In this document: piece after piece, positions 23,082 to 32,931 of the stretch
Layout: each line of letters opens with the position of its first letter
How positions within the stretch are numbered: the stretch's first letter is position 1
Source of the DNA: Pseudoalteromonas sp. S2755
GTDB taxonomy: Bacteria > Pseudomonadota > Gammaproteobacteria > Enterobacterales > Alteromonadaceae
Length of the DNA: 63,617 nucleotides
Direction: 5' to 3'
NCBI RefSeq assembly: GCF_005886535.1
Contig: NZ_PNDS01000023.1
Span: 1 to 63,617, forward strand
Notes under the pieces: model-generated
Database searches by the model: none
What the model was told of the DNA's origin: nothing
The model's input: the letters and a program-made list of their open reading frames with translations, nothing else
Made by a program: the position numbers and the translations under genes

Positions 23082-23591
23082 TCAACTTCTTTTGGTAACG
23101 TGGAAAAATAAGAAAAGAATAAATGCAACACTATAAAATGCAAAGATAATTTCCATCCATCCAGGCATAGATAATCCTGCAAAAGACCAATCTATGTTGC
23201 CGCAGTCACCTGTTGCAGCAAAAAAGCTTGGCAGCCATTCATGAAGCGGCATAAACGCAGGAAAGTTTGGTACAAAGTCACAGGTAAAAGCAAATGGATC
23301 CGTTGTGGTTTGCATACTGATATGTTCACGGGCGATAAAATAACCCCAAATGCTGCCTATGCCCCATGAAACAAATGCCAGACTACGCAGTGCGAAAGAG
23401 CGAGGGGAAATCATACCGATTAAACCAGCTGCTAATAACCCCAACATAGCAAAACGCTGATAGATGCACATAATACAGGGCTCTAAACCCATACCGTATT
23501 GGAAATACAGTGCAACGGCTTCAAAAATAGCAGCGGATAGTGCTAGCAATCCCCAAGATTGCCTAGAGAGATGAAAAGATGAAATCTTCAT
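23082..23591 (-). CDS. dsbB: Disulfide bond formation protein B
   Basis: A 169-residue inner-membrane protein with four TM helices. The quinone-side redox pair is in EPCIMCIYQR (Cys39/Cys42), and the periplasmic-loop cysteines that reoxidise DsbA are Cys104 (FTCDF) and Cys130 (GDCGN), matching the E. coli layout. It passes electrons from DsbA to ubiquinone. It is followed by a small membrane protein gene and preceded by about 195 bases without a clear gene, in which a 35-codon frame at 23618-23725 is the only coding possibility and is not convincing. Confidence 0.96.
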   Translation of the reverse strand: MKISSFHLSRQSWGLLALSAAIFEAVALYFQYGMGLEPCIMCIYQRFAMLGLLAAGLIGMISPRSFALRSLAFVSWGIGSIWGYFIAREHISMQTTTDPFAFTCDFVPNFPAFMPLHEWLPSFFAATGDCGNIDWSFAGLSMPGWMEIIFAFYSVAFILFLFFHVTKRS

Positions 23592-23786
23592 TATAGAGAA
23601 ACCCTTTTTGTTTTATTATGCTTTATCTGGCCGCGTTAGAGCAACCTTACTTCGGCAGTGTGCGCTATCTTTGCGACGATTTTTCGACTCTTGTTACCAG
23701 CAGAAGTTCGAAAATATCAGAATAGAACACTTGATTAAGGCAATTGGGGTGAGACCGACATTCTCAGCCTTTCTATTCTGGCGTAT

Positions 23787-25286
23787 TTACTCACTTTTCT
23801 CGAGGGCATCGATGTGAAAAGTAGCGCGCTCAATGGCGGAGCCGTGTAAGATAACATATTCAATATCATTATAAGCCGCGACTGACTGCAAAGGGTTACT
23901 ATTTAAAAGTAATAGATTTGCCACTTTCCCAGCTGCGATACTGCCGTACTGGTTGTCTATGGCAAATGCTTTGGCATTGTTAATGGTTGCAGCAGATAGC
24001 AAGCTAACGAGGCCTACTCCGGCTTGGTCCATCATCGTTAATTCTTGATAAGTCGATAAGCCAGGTTGCGAGACATAAGTTGGTGCGGGTGGCGTATCTG
24101 AGCCAAGCAGCAAGGTTGCGCCATTTTTATATAGATAATGTAGTGCTCGTTGCCCTTGAGAGAAAACTTGCTCAAGTTTAGCGACCTTTTGTTGATTACT
24201 TATTTCACCCCAGCCTTGACCCATTTCTCGAGAAAACCAGCGACCAGGTTCACTTTGATACCAAGCAATTTGAAACGGAGGTAATACGGTACGATATTCA
24301 GAGGAGAAGGTAAAAGTGTTGTCAGTCACTTTCGCCAGAGCATTCATCACATTTAATGTGGCTTGATATGCGATGCCTTTTTCGATGATGGTATCCAGCA
24401 CAGCTTTTACATTGGTTGGCAGTTCGCTTTCGCTAGGGGCTGTATTTGGCGATAACCAGTTCCAAAGTCCATGCGCCATAACGTTGATATTGGCATCTAC
24501 AGCAAGTTGTTGCATATCAACGGCATTCGCATGTGCCATTACGGGTAACTTCAATGAGTTTGCGGACTCGACTAATTGTCTAGCAGTTTCTTGGTTAATA
24601 AGCGGTATAGCACTGTTTTCTCCAAAGCCATCTTCAAAGTACAGTTTGGCACAAGTTGCACCGTCAGATTTCATTCGCGTCAAGGGCTGAGCTCCTTGGT
24701 GAGCGTGTGCTTGAGATGGCGTCAGCTCATAAGCAGGATCGCCGTGTTGTGCAGCAAAGTAGGGTTTATGTTGATGTAGCTGTGAGTAACTAAGGCCTTC
24801 AGCATTATACCCTTGGTAAACCGGCATTGCGCCACAAAAGTAGGCGTCGGGTGCGGGGCCATTTGCTGTAAATTCGGTCATGCCGGTTGCAGTGTTTGAC
24901 GGGTCAATAACTTGCGTGACGCCATAGTAAAGATAATTAGCGCCTTGCCGTTGTAAAAATGCTGCCTGCATTTGGCGAGCTTTAGGGGAAGTGTTAAGCA
25001 ATCCCGGCATAGTTTTTAGGTGCACATGGCTATCGGTTAACCCTGGTATAAGGTATTGACCATGAGCATCAATGACCTGTGCTGCATCCGGTTTTTGACT
25101 TGAGTCAGAGACTTGTATAATTTTGCCATCTTGGATGGCGAGCCAATGATTGGAAATGATATTGACTTGGTGCTTATCAATAGGATTTAAAATGGTAGCA
25201 TTGTCGATACGAAGGTCCACTGCTGCAAATAATGCATGAGAAGACAGGGCGCAACAGGCCGCAAATATTAATGTTTGTTTTTTCAT
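23787..25286 (-). CDS. Secreted amidohydrolase-family protein
   Basis: A 499-residue protein with a signal peptide (about 1-21, CCALSSHALFA). The metal-dependent hydrolase core shows the first metal motif DSHVHLK, a later HANAVDM and MAHGLWNW, and the conserved Asp in LLLGSDTPPAPT; the C-terminal beta domain ends GKVANLLLLNSNPL. It resembles secreted imidazolonepropionase/prolidase-like amidohydrolases that cut amide bonds of small substrates in the periplasm. The substrate is unknown. It is divergent from a membrane winged-helix regulator gene 145 bases away, which may control it. Confidence 0.85.
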   Translation of the reverse strand: MKKQTLIFAACCALSSHALFAAVDLRIDNATILNPIDKHQVNIISNHWLAIQDGKIIQVSDSSQKPDAAQVIDAHGQYLIPGLTDSHVHLKTMPGLLNTSPKARQMQAAFLQRQGANYLYYGVTQVIDPSNTATGMTEFTANGPAPDAYFCGAMPVYQGYNAEGLSYSQLHQHKPYFAAQHGDPAYELTPSQAHAHQGAQPLTRMKSDGATCAKLYFEDGFGENSAIPLINQETARQLVESANSLKLPVMAHANAVDMQQLAVDANINVMAHGLWNWLSPNTAPSESELPTNVKAVLDTIIEKGIAYQATLNVMNALAKVTDNTFTFSSEYRTVLPPFQIAWYQSEPGRWFSREMGQGWGEISNQQKVAKLEQVFSQGQRALHYLYKNGATLLLGSDTPPAPTYVSQPGLSTYQELTMMDQAGVGLVSLLSAATINNAKAFAIDNQYGSIAAGKVANLLLLNSNPLQSVAAYNDIEYVILHGSAIERATFHIDALEKSE

Positions 25287-25431
25287 AATGAAAACCAGTT
25301 AGTGTCGTATTAGATGCCTTCGAGCATAACTGGCGAGGTACTTTGTGTTTTAATTTTCATATAAATTAACTCTGAAATTTTTCTTAATTTAATTAAAATT
25401 ATAATAATCAATAACATAAGGTGTTCTTGGG

Positions 25432-27189
25432 TTGAAAAATTTGCTTTTGGGAAATTGGCTTGTTGTGCCTAAATTGAACCAGATTGTGGAGTATCCGACT
25501 GGCCGTGAATATACCGTCACTCCAAAAGTGATGAAATTACTGTTGGTGCTGGTCGATGCGAAACCTGAGCCTCTGAGTATTGATAACCTCGTCGAGTTAG
25601 TTTGGCACCCGAAGGTGGTGTCTGACAACTCGGTCTATCAAGCTGTGGCGCAGTTAAGAAAGATTTTAAACACAGATCCGCAATACCAAGAATACATAGA
25701 AAGAATATCAGCTCAAGGCTACCGTATTCATCCAAACATTGCGCTTCGAGAGCATAAAGCGGCTGTGATGTCAGTGAGCAAAAAGCGAATTTGGCTGCTT
25801 GGTGTCACCATTACGTTGCTCGCTCTCATCGCTTTTTTTGCTTTTTATATTCAAACTGCTCAAAAGCACAAGGCACAAAACAACCCGTATTTTGATGAGA
25901 TCACTCTTGCCACACACCTATCCCAAAGTACAGCGGTGGAGGAGTTAGCGCGAGCGAAAACGATTTATCAACAAGTGTTATCTAAACAAAGTGATAATGT
26001 CGAGGCTCTTAGTGGCTTGTGCAATGTCTTTATGGGGCTTGGCGTATATGGCGCGGTGTCAGAGTATGAATCGCTTGCCTTGTGTCAGCCATTGTTAGAG
26101 AAGGCAAGGATCTTAGATGATACAAATATTGAAGTGATAACCTCTCTTGCGCGCTTTGCGGTGATGGAGAAGGAAATTGAGCAAGCACAGAATTATTTTA
26201 AGCGCGGTTTTGAGCTCTCAACCAAGCATGCTCGCCTATGGCATTGGTATGGTCGATTTCTTCGGGACCAACACAAAATACCCGATGCAATTGCTGCGCA
26301 TAAACAAGCGTATCAGTTAGCACCAAACGATGCGGTTATTATCCGAGGGTTAGCCTATGCCTATTTGAATTTTAGAGAGTTAGTACTCGCGCAAAAATAT
26401 TTTGATCGTAGCGTTGCCGTTGCCCCCCACACCAAAAACAATCCACTCTATGCGCTAGACTTTTATCCGCTTACCCAGAATAGGGCAAGCCAATATTTGC
26501 AGTGGTACCAAAACAATCACATCAGTCATAGTAAATTGTACCCCGCTCAGCAATTGAGCCACATATTAGTGTTATTGAGTTTAGGACGAACAGAAGAAGC
26601 TGAGGAGAAATATCAGCAAGCCGCAAATTTAGGTTCAATTTCTACAGCATTTAGACTCTATGTTGAAGCCGGGATCGCATGGCGACAAGGTGATGTAGAA
26701 AAGGCTGAAGGACTCTTAAAGCAGCGATACGAGCTAGACTCAAAGGGTAATCATTATGTGATGCCTTATATTCTTGCTTTACTTGCACAGCAGAAAATAC
26801 AATCCGCGCTAACGCTTTTTGAACAGCATTTTGCTGATATCGCGGCGCTTACATCGCCAGAGGCAGGCAATGTAGGGCAATATCTTACTTATGCCCTGAT
26901 GCTGAAACGTACAGGTGGACAAAGCAAGCTCAAGCGAGTAACACAGTTGTTGGCACAATACCTTAATCAAGGAAATCAGCTAGATGCAGCGTTATCTCCT
27001 TACTGGTTCGCACTTAATAATGACGCAGCAGAAACACAACAAGCGCTAACGCAGCTGTTCAACACTGGCTGGTTACCCGATTACAATGATAGTTTTTTTG
27101 CTACGGACCTTTATCTAGCTTTGACATCAGACCAAGAATTTAAACAAGCATGGCTGAATAAGCTTGAAAGCAGACAGAATGAGCTCTAA
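25432..27189 (+). CDS. Membrane-bound winged-helix (CadC/ToxR-like) regulator with TPR region
   Basis: A 585-residue protein with a likely TTG start. Residues 1-100 are an OmpR/ToxR-type winged helix (EYTVTPKVMKLLLVLVDA, SVYQAVAQLRKIL, YIERISAQGYRI). A single TM helix lies at about 115-138 (LLGVTITLLALIAFFAFYI). The rest, presumably periplasmic, is alpha-helical with tetratricopeptide-like repeats. Such one-component regulators sense periplasmic signals and act directly on DNA. It is divergent from the amidohydrolase gene. No metal or signal-binding residue can be singled out. Confidence 0.85.
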   Translation: MKNLLLGNWLVVPKLNQIVEYPTGREYTVTPKVMKLLLVLVDAKPEPLSIDNLVELVWHPKVVSDNSVYQAVAQLRKILNTDPQYQEYIERISAQGYRIHPNIALREHKAAVMSVSKKRIWLLGVTITLLALIAFFAFYIQTAQKHKAQNNPYFDEITLATHLSQSTAVEELARAKTIYQQVLSKQSDNVEALSGLCNVFMGLGVYGAVSEYESLALCQPLLEKARILDDTNIEVITSLARFAVMEKEIEQAQNYFKRGFELSTKHARLWHWYGRFLRDQHKIPDAIAAHKQAYQLAPNDAVIIRGLAYAYLNFRELVLAQKYFDRSVAVAPHTKNNPLYALDFYPLTQNRASQYLQWYQNNHISHSKLYPAQQLSHILVLLSLGRTEEAEEKYQQAANLGSISTAFRLYVEAGIAWRQGDVEKAEGLLKQRYELDSKGNHYVMPYILALLAQQKIQSALTLFEQHFADIAALTSPEAGNVGQYLTYALMLKRTGGQSKLKRVTQLLAQYLNQGNQLDAALSPYWFALNNDAAETQQALTQLFNTGWLPDYNDSFFATDLYLALTSDQEFKQAWLNKLESRQNEL

Positions 27190-27763
27190 TACGTTTGGTT
27201 ACTCAGGCATAAAGTTTTGCTTTGTGATGTAAAAATAGGGAGCGAATTTTCTTGGTGATTCCTTGAATAGGGGTTCTGTGTTTCGGCAGACTTTGATATT
27301 AGCTTTTAAAAACAGGGTTCGATTTTGTTGCCTATGAGTTTTGGCTTTTCTTAAGCTGCTTTGTTGTTTGCAAGTAAAACTCAAAAGTAAATTGCAAAAG
27401 ATGTCCAATAACATTATTACATGCCGCTTTTTCTGTCTATTTCGCAGTCGTTTCGTGTGCACTTTAGGAGAAGTATTTGTGTTATACAAAATGAAAGCAG
27501 AGGCTGGATGGTCTGATGAGGAGCAATTTGTTTACATTAACAGCTCAGTGTTTAGCGAAGATGAGCTCGTTCAGGCCAAGTCTAAATCGCCTTAATTGAG
27601 TTTTAAGTCTCACACCGCATCACAATCTCACCTGCATTAAATATGGCTATTTTCAGCTTGGGTGATTTGTAGCTTGTTAGTTGAGCTTCATCTGGTACAA
27701 TCAGTGGATTAACAAGCACAACCTGCCAATCAAGGCATTGATGTAATAATAAAGTGGTGTGAG
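27190..27763. other. 574-base region without an assigned gene before fadR
   Basis: I see no recognised gene. A 38-codon frame at 27479-27595 (GTG start, AGGAG nearby, ending AKSKSP) with reasonable composition could be a small protein, but nothing supports it further. The last 80 bases carry the fadR promoter area with a possible FadR operator. Confidence 0.4.
27690..27706. promoter_or_regulatory. Possible FadR operator
   Basis: ATCTGGTACAATCAGTG resembles the FadR site, which has CTGGTxCxAxCxG in its core, and lies about 60 bases before fadR. This would mean autoregulation. The match is partial. Confidence 0.4.
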
Positions 27764-28477
27764 ATGAGAATTTTCAAAGCCAAGAGCCCAGCTGGATTTG
27801 CTGAAGAATATATTGTTGAGTCAATTTGGAACGGCGAATTTCCTCCGGGATCCATTCTACCTGCTGAGCGTGAGCTTTCTGAACTCATTGGTGTAACAAG
27901 AACAACACTGCGCGAAGTATTACAAAGGCTAGCTCGTGATGGCTGGTTGACTATCCAACATGGTAAGCCAACCCGAGTAAATAACTTTTGGGAAACGTCG
28001 GGTCTTAATATATTAGAAACCTTAGCGCGTCTTGATGAAGATAAGATGCCTGAGTTGACCGATCAGCTGCTGTCAGCGCGTACCAATATTAGTGCTATCT
28101 ATACGCGTGCGGCGATAAAATTCAACCCGCAGCGTGTTATCGATATTTTATCTAAGCATGAAGAGCTAGAAGACACCGCGGAAGCGTTTGCCGATTATGA
28201 CTACCAAGTTCACCATGAGCTGGCAGGTGCAGGACAAAACAAAATTTATGTGCTTATTTTAAATGGCTTCAGAGGCTTATACTCAAAAATTGGTTGTCAT
28301 TACTTTTCAGATCCTAGAACGCGAGGACTGGCGAGACAGTTTTATGCAGATTTAACCAAACTGGCGGAAAATCAAGAACACGATGGGGCTATTTCATTAA
28401 TGCGTAAGTATGGCCACCAATCAGGTGAAATTTGGCAGCAGCTCCGCGGTGATATGCCAGAAAACATTATGGACTAA
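27764..28477 (+). CDS. fadR: Fatty acid metabolism transcriptional regulator FadR
   Basis: A 237-residue GntR-superfamily protein. The winged helix (about 8-75) contains [32 protein letters not shown]; the C-terminal all-helical domain (about 80-230) has [27 protein letters not shown] and [18 protein letters not shown], close to E. coli FadR in length and motifs. It binds long-chain acyl-CoA and controls fatty acid degradation and synthesis genes. It stands alone and ends in a clear terminator. No acyl-CoA metabolism genes lie nearby. Confidence 0.96.
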   Translation: MRIFKAKSPAGFAEEYIVESIWNGEFPPGSILPAERELSELIGVTRTTLREVLQRLARDGWLTIQHGKPTRVNNFWETSGLNILETLARLDEDKMPELTDQLLSARTNISAIYTRAAIKFNPQRVIDILSKHEELEDTAEAFADYDYQVHHELAGAGQNKIYVLILNGFRGLYSKIGCHYFSDPRTRGLARQFYADLTKLAENQEHDGAISLMRKYGHQSGEIWQQLRGDMPENIMD

Positions 28478-28505
28478 TGTCTATCGAGCGATATACATGT
28501 TAAAG

Positions 28506-28529
28506 AGGCTTCTTCGTGAAGCCTTTTTT
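28506..28529 (+). terminator. fadR terminator
   Basis: AGGCTTC and GAAGCCT form a hairpin around a TTCGT loop, followed by six T. Confidence 0.9.
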
Positions 28530-28569
28530 GATCTCCGAATGGCATCCTGAGCGGAGGTATTTGCGTCTC

Positions 28570-28606
28570 ATCGAATTTATAGATTGATGCTATCGCTAAA
28601 TTCGAT
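28570..28606. promoter_or_regulatory. Inverted repeat containing an OxyR-like half site before the peroxiredoxin gene
   Basis: ATCGAATTTA (28570-28579) and TAAATTCGAT (28597-28606) are perfect inverted arms. Between them lies ATAG-N7-CTAT (28579-28593), the core half of an OxyR site; the second half of the canonical tetra-element is not recognisable. It is about 190 bases before the peroxiredoxin start. OxyR control would suit that gene, but the call is weak. The rest of the 320-base gap shows no gene. Confidence 0.4.
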
Positions 28607-28797
28607 TGTTAATTATGGCACTTGCCAAATACACTAGGCGCAGTTTTTGGTGGTGAGAATGACAAAGATACTTTGGTTATGAATCTAGCTAGGGTTGTTT
28701 TTTCATAAGCACGCCACAATATTATGAACAAGATATTTTGGTCTCGACACGAGATACCAAATAAGATTGGAAATAAACCTAACTATTGGAGATAAAA

Positions 28798-29403
28798 ATG
28801 GGTGTATTAGTAGGCCGCAAGGCACCAGACTTTACAGCAGCAGCAGTACTAGGTAACGGTGAGATCGTAGATAGCTACAACCTGCACGAGCGTATTAAAG
28901 GTAAAAAAGCGGTTGTTTTCTTTTACCCACTAGACTTCACGTTTGTTTGTCCTTCAGAGCTAATCGCGTTCGACAAGCGTTACGAAGAGTTCCAAAAGCG
29001 TGGTGTTGAAGTGATCGGTGTTTCTATCGATTCTCAATTCTCACACAACGCATGGCGTAACACTCCAGTAAACGAAGGCGGTATCGGTCAAGTTAAATAC
29101 GATCTAATCGCTGACGTTAAGCACGAAATCTGTCAAGCATACGACGTTGAGCACCCAGAAGCTGGTGTTGCTTTCCGTGGTTCTTTCCTAATCGATGCCG
29201 AAGGTAATGTTCGTCACCAAGTAGTTAACGACCTACCACTAGGCCGTAACATCGACGAAATGCTTCGCATGGTTGATGCACTAGCATTCCATGAAGAGCA
29301 CGGTGAAGTATGTCCAGCTGGTTGGACTGAAGGTAAAGCAGGTATGGATGCAAGTCCTGAAGGTGTTGCTAAGTTCCTATCTGAAAACGAAGGCGCACTA
29401 TAA
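28798..29403 (+). CDS. Typical 2-Cys peroxiredoxin (AhpC/Prx1 family)
   Basis: A 201-residue protein from the ATG at 28798, with GGAG just upstream; a TTG four codons earlier is less likely. The peroxidatic Cys51 is in PLDFTFVCPSE, with Thr48 and a later Arg completing the site; the resolving Cys172 is in GEVCPAGW. It reduces hydrogen peroxide and organic peroxides as a disulfide-linked dimer or decamer, reduced by thioredoxin or AhpF. No ahpF lies next to it. Codon use is strongly biased to common codons, which indicates high expression. A strong terminator follows. Confidence 0.95.
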   Translation: MGVLVGRKAPDFTAAAVLGNGEIVDSYNLHERIKGKKAVVFFYPLDFTFVCPSELIAFDKRYEEFQKRGVEVIGVSIDSQFSHNAWRNTPVNEGGIGQVKYDLIADVKHEICQAYDVEHPEAGVAFRGSFLIDAEGNVRHQVVNDLPLGRNIDEMLRMVDALAFHEEHGEVCPAGWTEGKAGMDASPEGVAKFLSENEGAL

Positions 29404-29438
29404 TTTAGTGTCGACTTTGTGATATCTCGCTGATATCA

Positions 29439-29468
29439 AAAAAACCCGCCAATTGGCGGGTTTTTTTA
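29439..29468 (+). terminator. Peroxiredoxin gene terminator
   Basis: AAAACCCGCC and GGCGGGTTTT pair around AATT, followed by more T. A GATATC...GATATC hairpin lies just before it. Confidence 0.92.
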
Positions 29469-29549
29469 ATGGCTACTGATACCTCAATAGCTTTCAGAGG
29501 GTAAAACTTTGACTACTCGGCTACCTTGCCTACTTTAGCAAGTGCCATG

Positions 29550-29666
29550 CTAGTTAAAGTTGATAAACTGACCCAGTGATTTTATCAGTTGAATGCTTAG
29601 GTAAGCGGCAAATAAACTGATCACGGGAGTTGCGAGCAGACTCAGAAGCTCGAGCTCATTAATCAT
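29550..29666 (-). CDS. Candidate 38-residue membrane peptide overlapping the upstream small gene
   Basis: An ATG at 29666, six bases inside the end of the exported 80-residue gene, opens a 38-codon frame that ends at TAG (29550-29552). The product begins MINELELLSLLATPV, continues with a hydrophobic stretch ISLFAAYLSIQLI and ends LGQFINFN, a plausible single membrane-inserted helix. The overlapping arrangement suggests translational coupling. No family is recognised. It could be a chance frame, but hydrophobic continuity and coupling favour a gene. Confidence 0.5.
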   Translation of the reverse strand: MINELELLSLLATPVISLFAAYLSIQLIKSLGQFINFN

Positions 29667-29901
29667 TAGTCTCTTCCTTTTTTTCTTGCTCGTTGTTATT
29701 AGTTGTTTGAAACGCTTTCTCTAAAGACTGTTTGGTCTCAATTTTTATTTCTTCTAGATTCGCTTTGATTGACTCAGTGATAGCTTGCGTTACTTTGGTT
29801 TTTACTTCTTGAAGTAATGAAGCATCAATTTCTGCAGCTGTTGTTGTCATGCTTGCTGTAAACAGTAAAGTGGTCATGGTGATTTTCGCTAAAGTAGTCA
29901 T
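29659..29901 (-). CDS. Small exported protein of unknown function
   Basis: An 80-residue protein. Residues 1-23 form a signal peptide (ITMTTLLFTASMTTTAA, cleavage after about Ala23), followed by a charged amphipathic helix with heptad-like pattern (ASLLQEVKTKVTQAI to about residue 66) and a Gln/Asn/Glu-rich tail. The mature part resembles a short coiled coil. AAGGAAAC precedes the start. Its end overlaps the candidate 38-residue membrane peptide. I cannot name a family. Confidence 0.68.
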   Translation of the reverse strand: MTTLAKITMTTLLFTASMTTTAAEIDASLLQEVKTKVTQAITESIKANLEEIKIETKQSLEKAFQTTNNNEQEKKEETND

Positions 29902-30137
29902 AATAAGTTTCCTTGTAATTTGTTAGTCGCAATAACTATTACAAAGGTTGTGCCAAAATGAATTTAATTTTTATGTTATTGATTTTTATGTGTTTTAATA
30001 TTTTCTTGGCACAGGGGAATTTATGGGGTGGTGAATTTGACCAGTGCAGGATGGGTAAAGTGGCTAAGATTTAGTTAAATTTATTAAGGCTGGATTAAGC
30101 GAACTAAGAAAGGATGAAGAACAATGTTTGGGCCGAA

Positions 30138-30689
30138 TTAACGGCCAAAGCTAGGGTCATCAGGTAGGTCCACCAAGATTAATACAGCCCCTTTACCGCC
30201 ATATTCTAAAGGTGCTTGGTGCATCGCCAGTATATCTGGATGCTGGACAAGATACTGCGGTACTTTATGTTTAAGCACACGCTCACCAATTCCATGCACC
30301 ACGCACGCACAAGCAATATGTTGTTTCTTACAAGCATGAATTAATGCTGCTAGTTCTTGTTTTACCGTTTCTTTATTTAGCCCGTGTAAATCTAAGATGA
30401 GTTCGGGCGCGTAGTCACCACGCCTTAGCTGCTTTGCTAAATAGCGATCAGCTCCGGGCTTTACGAAATTGATGGTTCCTGACGTATCAATATCAGGAAT
30501 ATACTCGTCAGAAAAGTAAAACTCAGATTGCTGCTGCTTGACTTGTTGCTTCAGCTCAATGCTCTGAATTTTTTTCTTTTGTTTGAGCTGCACCTGATCT
30601 TGTTTGAGGGGTTTTACACCATTCAAAGACTCACGAAACATCGCGAAATCGTCATTTAGGTCAGCATTAGTGTTAGATTCTCTGTTCAT
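30138..30689 (-). CDS. smrB: Endonuclease SmrB (ribosome rescue factor)
   Basis: A 183-residue protein. A basic, Gln/Lys-rich N-terminus (1-75) precedes the Smr domain (about 95-175) with LILDLHGLNKETVKQEL, the CVVHGIGERVLK loop and APLEYGGKGAVLILV. The DLHG and HGxG motifs are the catalytic signature. In E. coli SmrB cleaves mRNA at collided ribosomes. It is divergent from prmB with an 87-base gap, the order usual in gammaproteobacteria. Confidence 0.95.
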   Translation of the reverse strand: MNRESNTNADLNDDFAMFRESLNGVKPLKQDQVQLKQKKKIQSIELKQQVKQQQSEFYFSDEYIPDIDTSGTINFVKPGADRYLAKQLRRGDYAPELILDLHGLNKETVKQELAALIHACKKQHIACACVVHGIGERVLKHKVPQYLVQHPDILAMHQAPLEYGGKGAVLILVDLPDDPSFGR

Positions 30690-30776
30690 GGTGACATTTT
30701 AAATAAAAAAAGCATAAAAACCTAGCTTAAAAACCGCTACAATAGCGCCATATAGTTTGATCTTTAGAGAGTCACC

Positions 30777-31721
30777 ATGACGGAAATGTCGCAACCACTT
30801 ATTACCGAAGAAATGGCCGTTGAGGCCTTTCAAGACTTACATACCATTCAGGACTGGGTACGCTGGACAGCGAGCCAGTTTGTGAGTAACGAGGTGTTTT
30901 TTGGTCATGGTACGGATAATCCTTGGGACGAAGCGGTCAGTTTAGTGCTTCCGGTGCTGCATATGCCAATTGATGCCCCCAAAGAAATCATGCATGCGCG
31001 CATGACACAAACTGAGAAAGCGCATCTGATGGAGTTTATCAAAGCACGTATCGAGCAGCGTATTCCCGTCGCCTACTTAACCAATCAAGCTTGGTTTGCT
31101 GGTATGCCGTTTTATGTTGATGAGCGCGTATTAGTACCACGCTCACCATTTGCGGAGTTAATTGCAAAACATTTTGCCCCTTGGGTAGCTGCACCGAATA
31201 AAGTAACGCGTATCTTAGATATGTGTACGGGTTCTGGTTGTATTGCGATTGCATTGGCTAAAGCATTTGAGCGTGCACAAGTAGATGCAGTAGATATTTC
31301 TTTTGAAGCCTTAGAAGTGGCTGAACACAATATCAATCAGCATATGATGCAAGACAGAGTCTTTGCTATCCAATCTGATGTATTTAGTGGTGTACCGGGT
31401 CAAAAGTACGATTTAATCGTAGCAAATCCTCCTTATGTTGATGCAGAAGATATGTCAGATCTGCCAGAGGAGTTCCATCATGAGCCAGAGCTTGGCTTGG
31501 CGTCAGGAGAAGATGGCCTTGATGTGACCCGCACACTACTAGCAGAAGCGGCCGATCATCTAAATGATGATGGTTTGTTATTTGTCGAAGTTGGCAATTC
31601 TATGGTACATATGGAGCAGCAATTTCCTGAAGCGCCATTTACTTGGTTAGACTTTGAGCATGGTGGTCTAGGGGTCTTTGTCGTATCCAAACAACAACTA
31701 TTGGAATACTTTAAAAACTGA
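30777..31721 (+). CDS. prmB: Ribosomal protein uL3 glutamine methyltransferase
   Basis: A 314-residue class I SAM-dependent methyltransferase of the HemK/PrmB type. The SAM motif is [16 protein letters not shown]; the glutamine-binding motif NPPY is at 217-220 ([12 protein letters not shown]), and [14 protein letters not shown] follows. PrmB methylates a glutamine of ribosomal protein L3; the position before aroC and after divergent smrB is the usual context and distinguishes it from PrmC. It is 47 bases before aroC and probably co-transcribed with it. Confidence 0.95.
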   Translation: MTEMSQPLITEEMAVEAFQDLHTIQDWVRWTASQFVSNEVFFGHGTDNPWDEAVSLVLPVLHMPIDAPKEIMHARMTQTEKAHLMEFIKARIEQRIPVAYLTNQAWFAGMPFYVDERVLVPRSPFAELIAKHFAPWVAAPNKVTRILDMCTGSGCIAIALAKAFERAQVDAVDISFEALEVAEHNINQHMMQDRVFAIQSDVFSGVPGQKYDLIVANPPYVDAEDMSDLPEEFHHEPELGLASGEDGLDVTRTLLAEAADHLNDDGLLFVEVGNSMVHMEQQFPEAPFTWLDFEHGGLGVFVVSKQQLLEYFKN

Positions 31722-31768
31722 TAGGGAGCCAATGCTCTCTATCGTCTATTTAGGAATGAGGAAAAACG

Positions 31769-32866
31769 ATGGCAGGCAATAGCATTGGCCAATTATTTAA
31801 GGTGTCGACCTTTGGTGAAAGCCATGGCGCCGCGCTTGGTGGCGTGGTGGATGGTGTGCCACCTGGGCTTGAGATCACTGAAGCCGATTTACAAATCGAT
31901 TTAGATAGACGCAAACCAGGTCAAAGCCGCTACACAACGCAGCGCCGAGAAGGCGATGAGATAAAAATTCTCTCGGGTGTGTTTGAAGGCAAGACCACAG
32001 GTACGAGCATTGGGTTGTTGATTGAAAATACCGATCAACGTTCAAAAGATTACTCAAATATCAAAGACTTGTTCCGTCCGGGTCATGGCGACTATACCTA
32101 CTGGCACAAATACGGACATAGAGATTATCGCGGTGGTGGCAGGTCGTCGGCACGTGAAACTGCCATTCGAGTTGCAGCAGGGGCAATCGCGAAAAAATAT
32201 CTCAAGCAAGTCCACGGCATCGAAATCAATGCCTGTCTTTCTCAATTAGGCCCGATTAAAGCCCAGCATTATGATTGGTCAGCGGTTGAAAACAATCCAT
32301 TTTTCTTTCCCGATGAATCTAAGCTAGAGGCGCTAGATGAATATATGCGTACGCTGAAAAAAGAAGGTGATTCAGTCGGCGCGAAGGTAAAAGTCGTGGC
32401 GAAAAATGTGCCTGTTGGCTTAGGTGAGCCAGTGTTTGACCGTTTGGATGCTGAGATAGCGCACTCCTTGATGAGCATTAATGCCGTAAAAGGCGTAGAG
32501 ATTGGTGATGGTTTTGATGTGGTTGAGCAAAAGGGCTCTGAGCATAGAGATGAGCTAACGCCACAGGGATTTACTTCTAATCATGCAGGCGGCGTTTTAG
32601 CGGGTATTTCTACAGGGCAAGATATTATCGCATCAATTGCGCTAAAACCGACATCAAGTATCTCGGTACCGGGACAGAGTATTGATACTCACAACCAACC
32701 GCAAGAAGTTGTGACGAAGGGCCGCCATGACCCTTGTGTTGGTATTCGTGCCATTCCAATAGCAGAAGCCATGTTGGCTATTACACTCATGGATCACTTA
32801 TTACGTCACCGTGGTCAAAACCAAGACGTCAATTTGCCGCACAAGCCAATTCCTGGTCATATCTAG
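31769..32866 (+). CDS. aroC: Chorismate synthase
   Basis: A 365-residue enzyme, full length. Signatures are [19 protein letters not shown], the [11 protein letters not shown] segment, [28 protein letters not shown] and the C-terminal [11 protein letters not shown] and [18 protein letters not shown]. It converts EPSP to chorismate with reduced FMN, the last shared step to the aromatic amino acids and folate. It follows prmB. Chorismate feeds PheA, encoded elsewhere in the window. Confidence 0.98.
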   Translation: MAGNSIGQLFKVSTFGESHGAALGGVVDGVPPGLEITEADLQIDLDRRKPGQSRYTTQRREGDEIKILSGVFEGKTTGTSIGLLIENTDQRSKDYSNIKDLFRPGHGDYTYWHKYGHRDYRGGGRSSARETAIRVAAGAIAKKYLKQVHGIEINACLSQLGPIKAQHYDWSAVENNPFFFPDESKLEALDEYMRTLKKEGDSVGAKVKVVAKNVPVGLGEPVFDRLDAEIAHSLMSINAVKGVEIGDGFDVVEQKGSEHRDELTPQGFTSNHAGGVLAGISTGQDIIASIALKPTSSISVPGQSIDTHNQPQEVVTKGRHDPCVGIRAIPIAEAMLAITLMDHLLRHRGQNQDVNLPHKPIPGHI

Positions 32867-32931
32867 CCAGTAGCGAGTAAACTAATTTGGCACAGTGATT
32901 GCTTTTCTTGGACAAATCAAGGAGAGCAATC

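Noticed and set aside
23608..23817. 69-codon plus-strand frame, and a 35-codon frame at 23618-23725, upstream of dsbB
   Set aside because: They overlap each other in different frames, have no clear ribosome site and no recognised motif; the longer one also runs into the amidohydrolase gene.
27199..27489. 96-codon minus-strand frame before fadR
   Set aside because: Lys/Arg/Phe-rich composition of AT-rich non-coding DNA, and no ribosome site.
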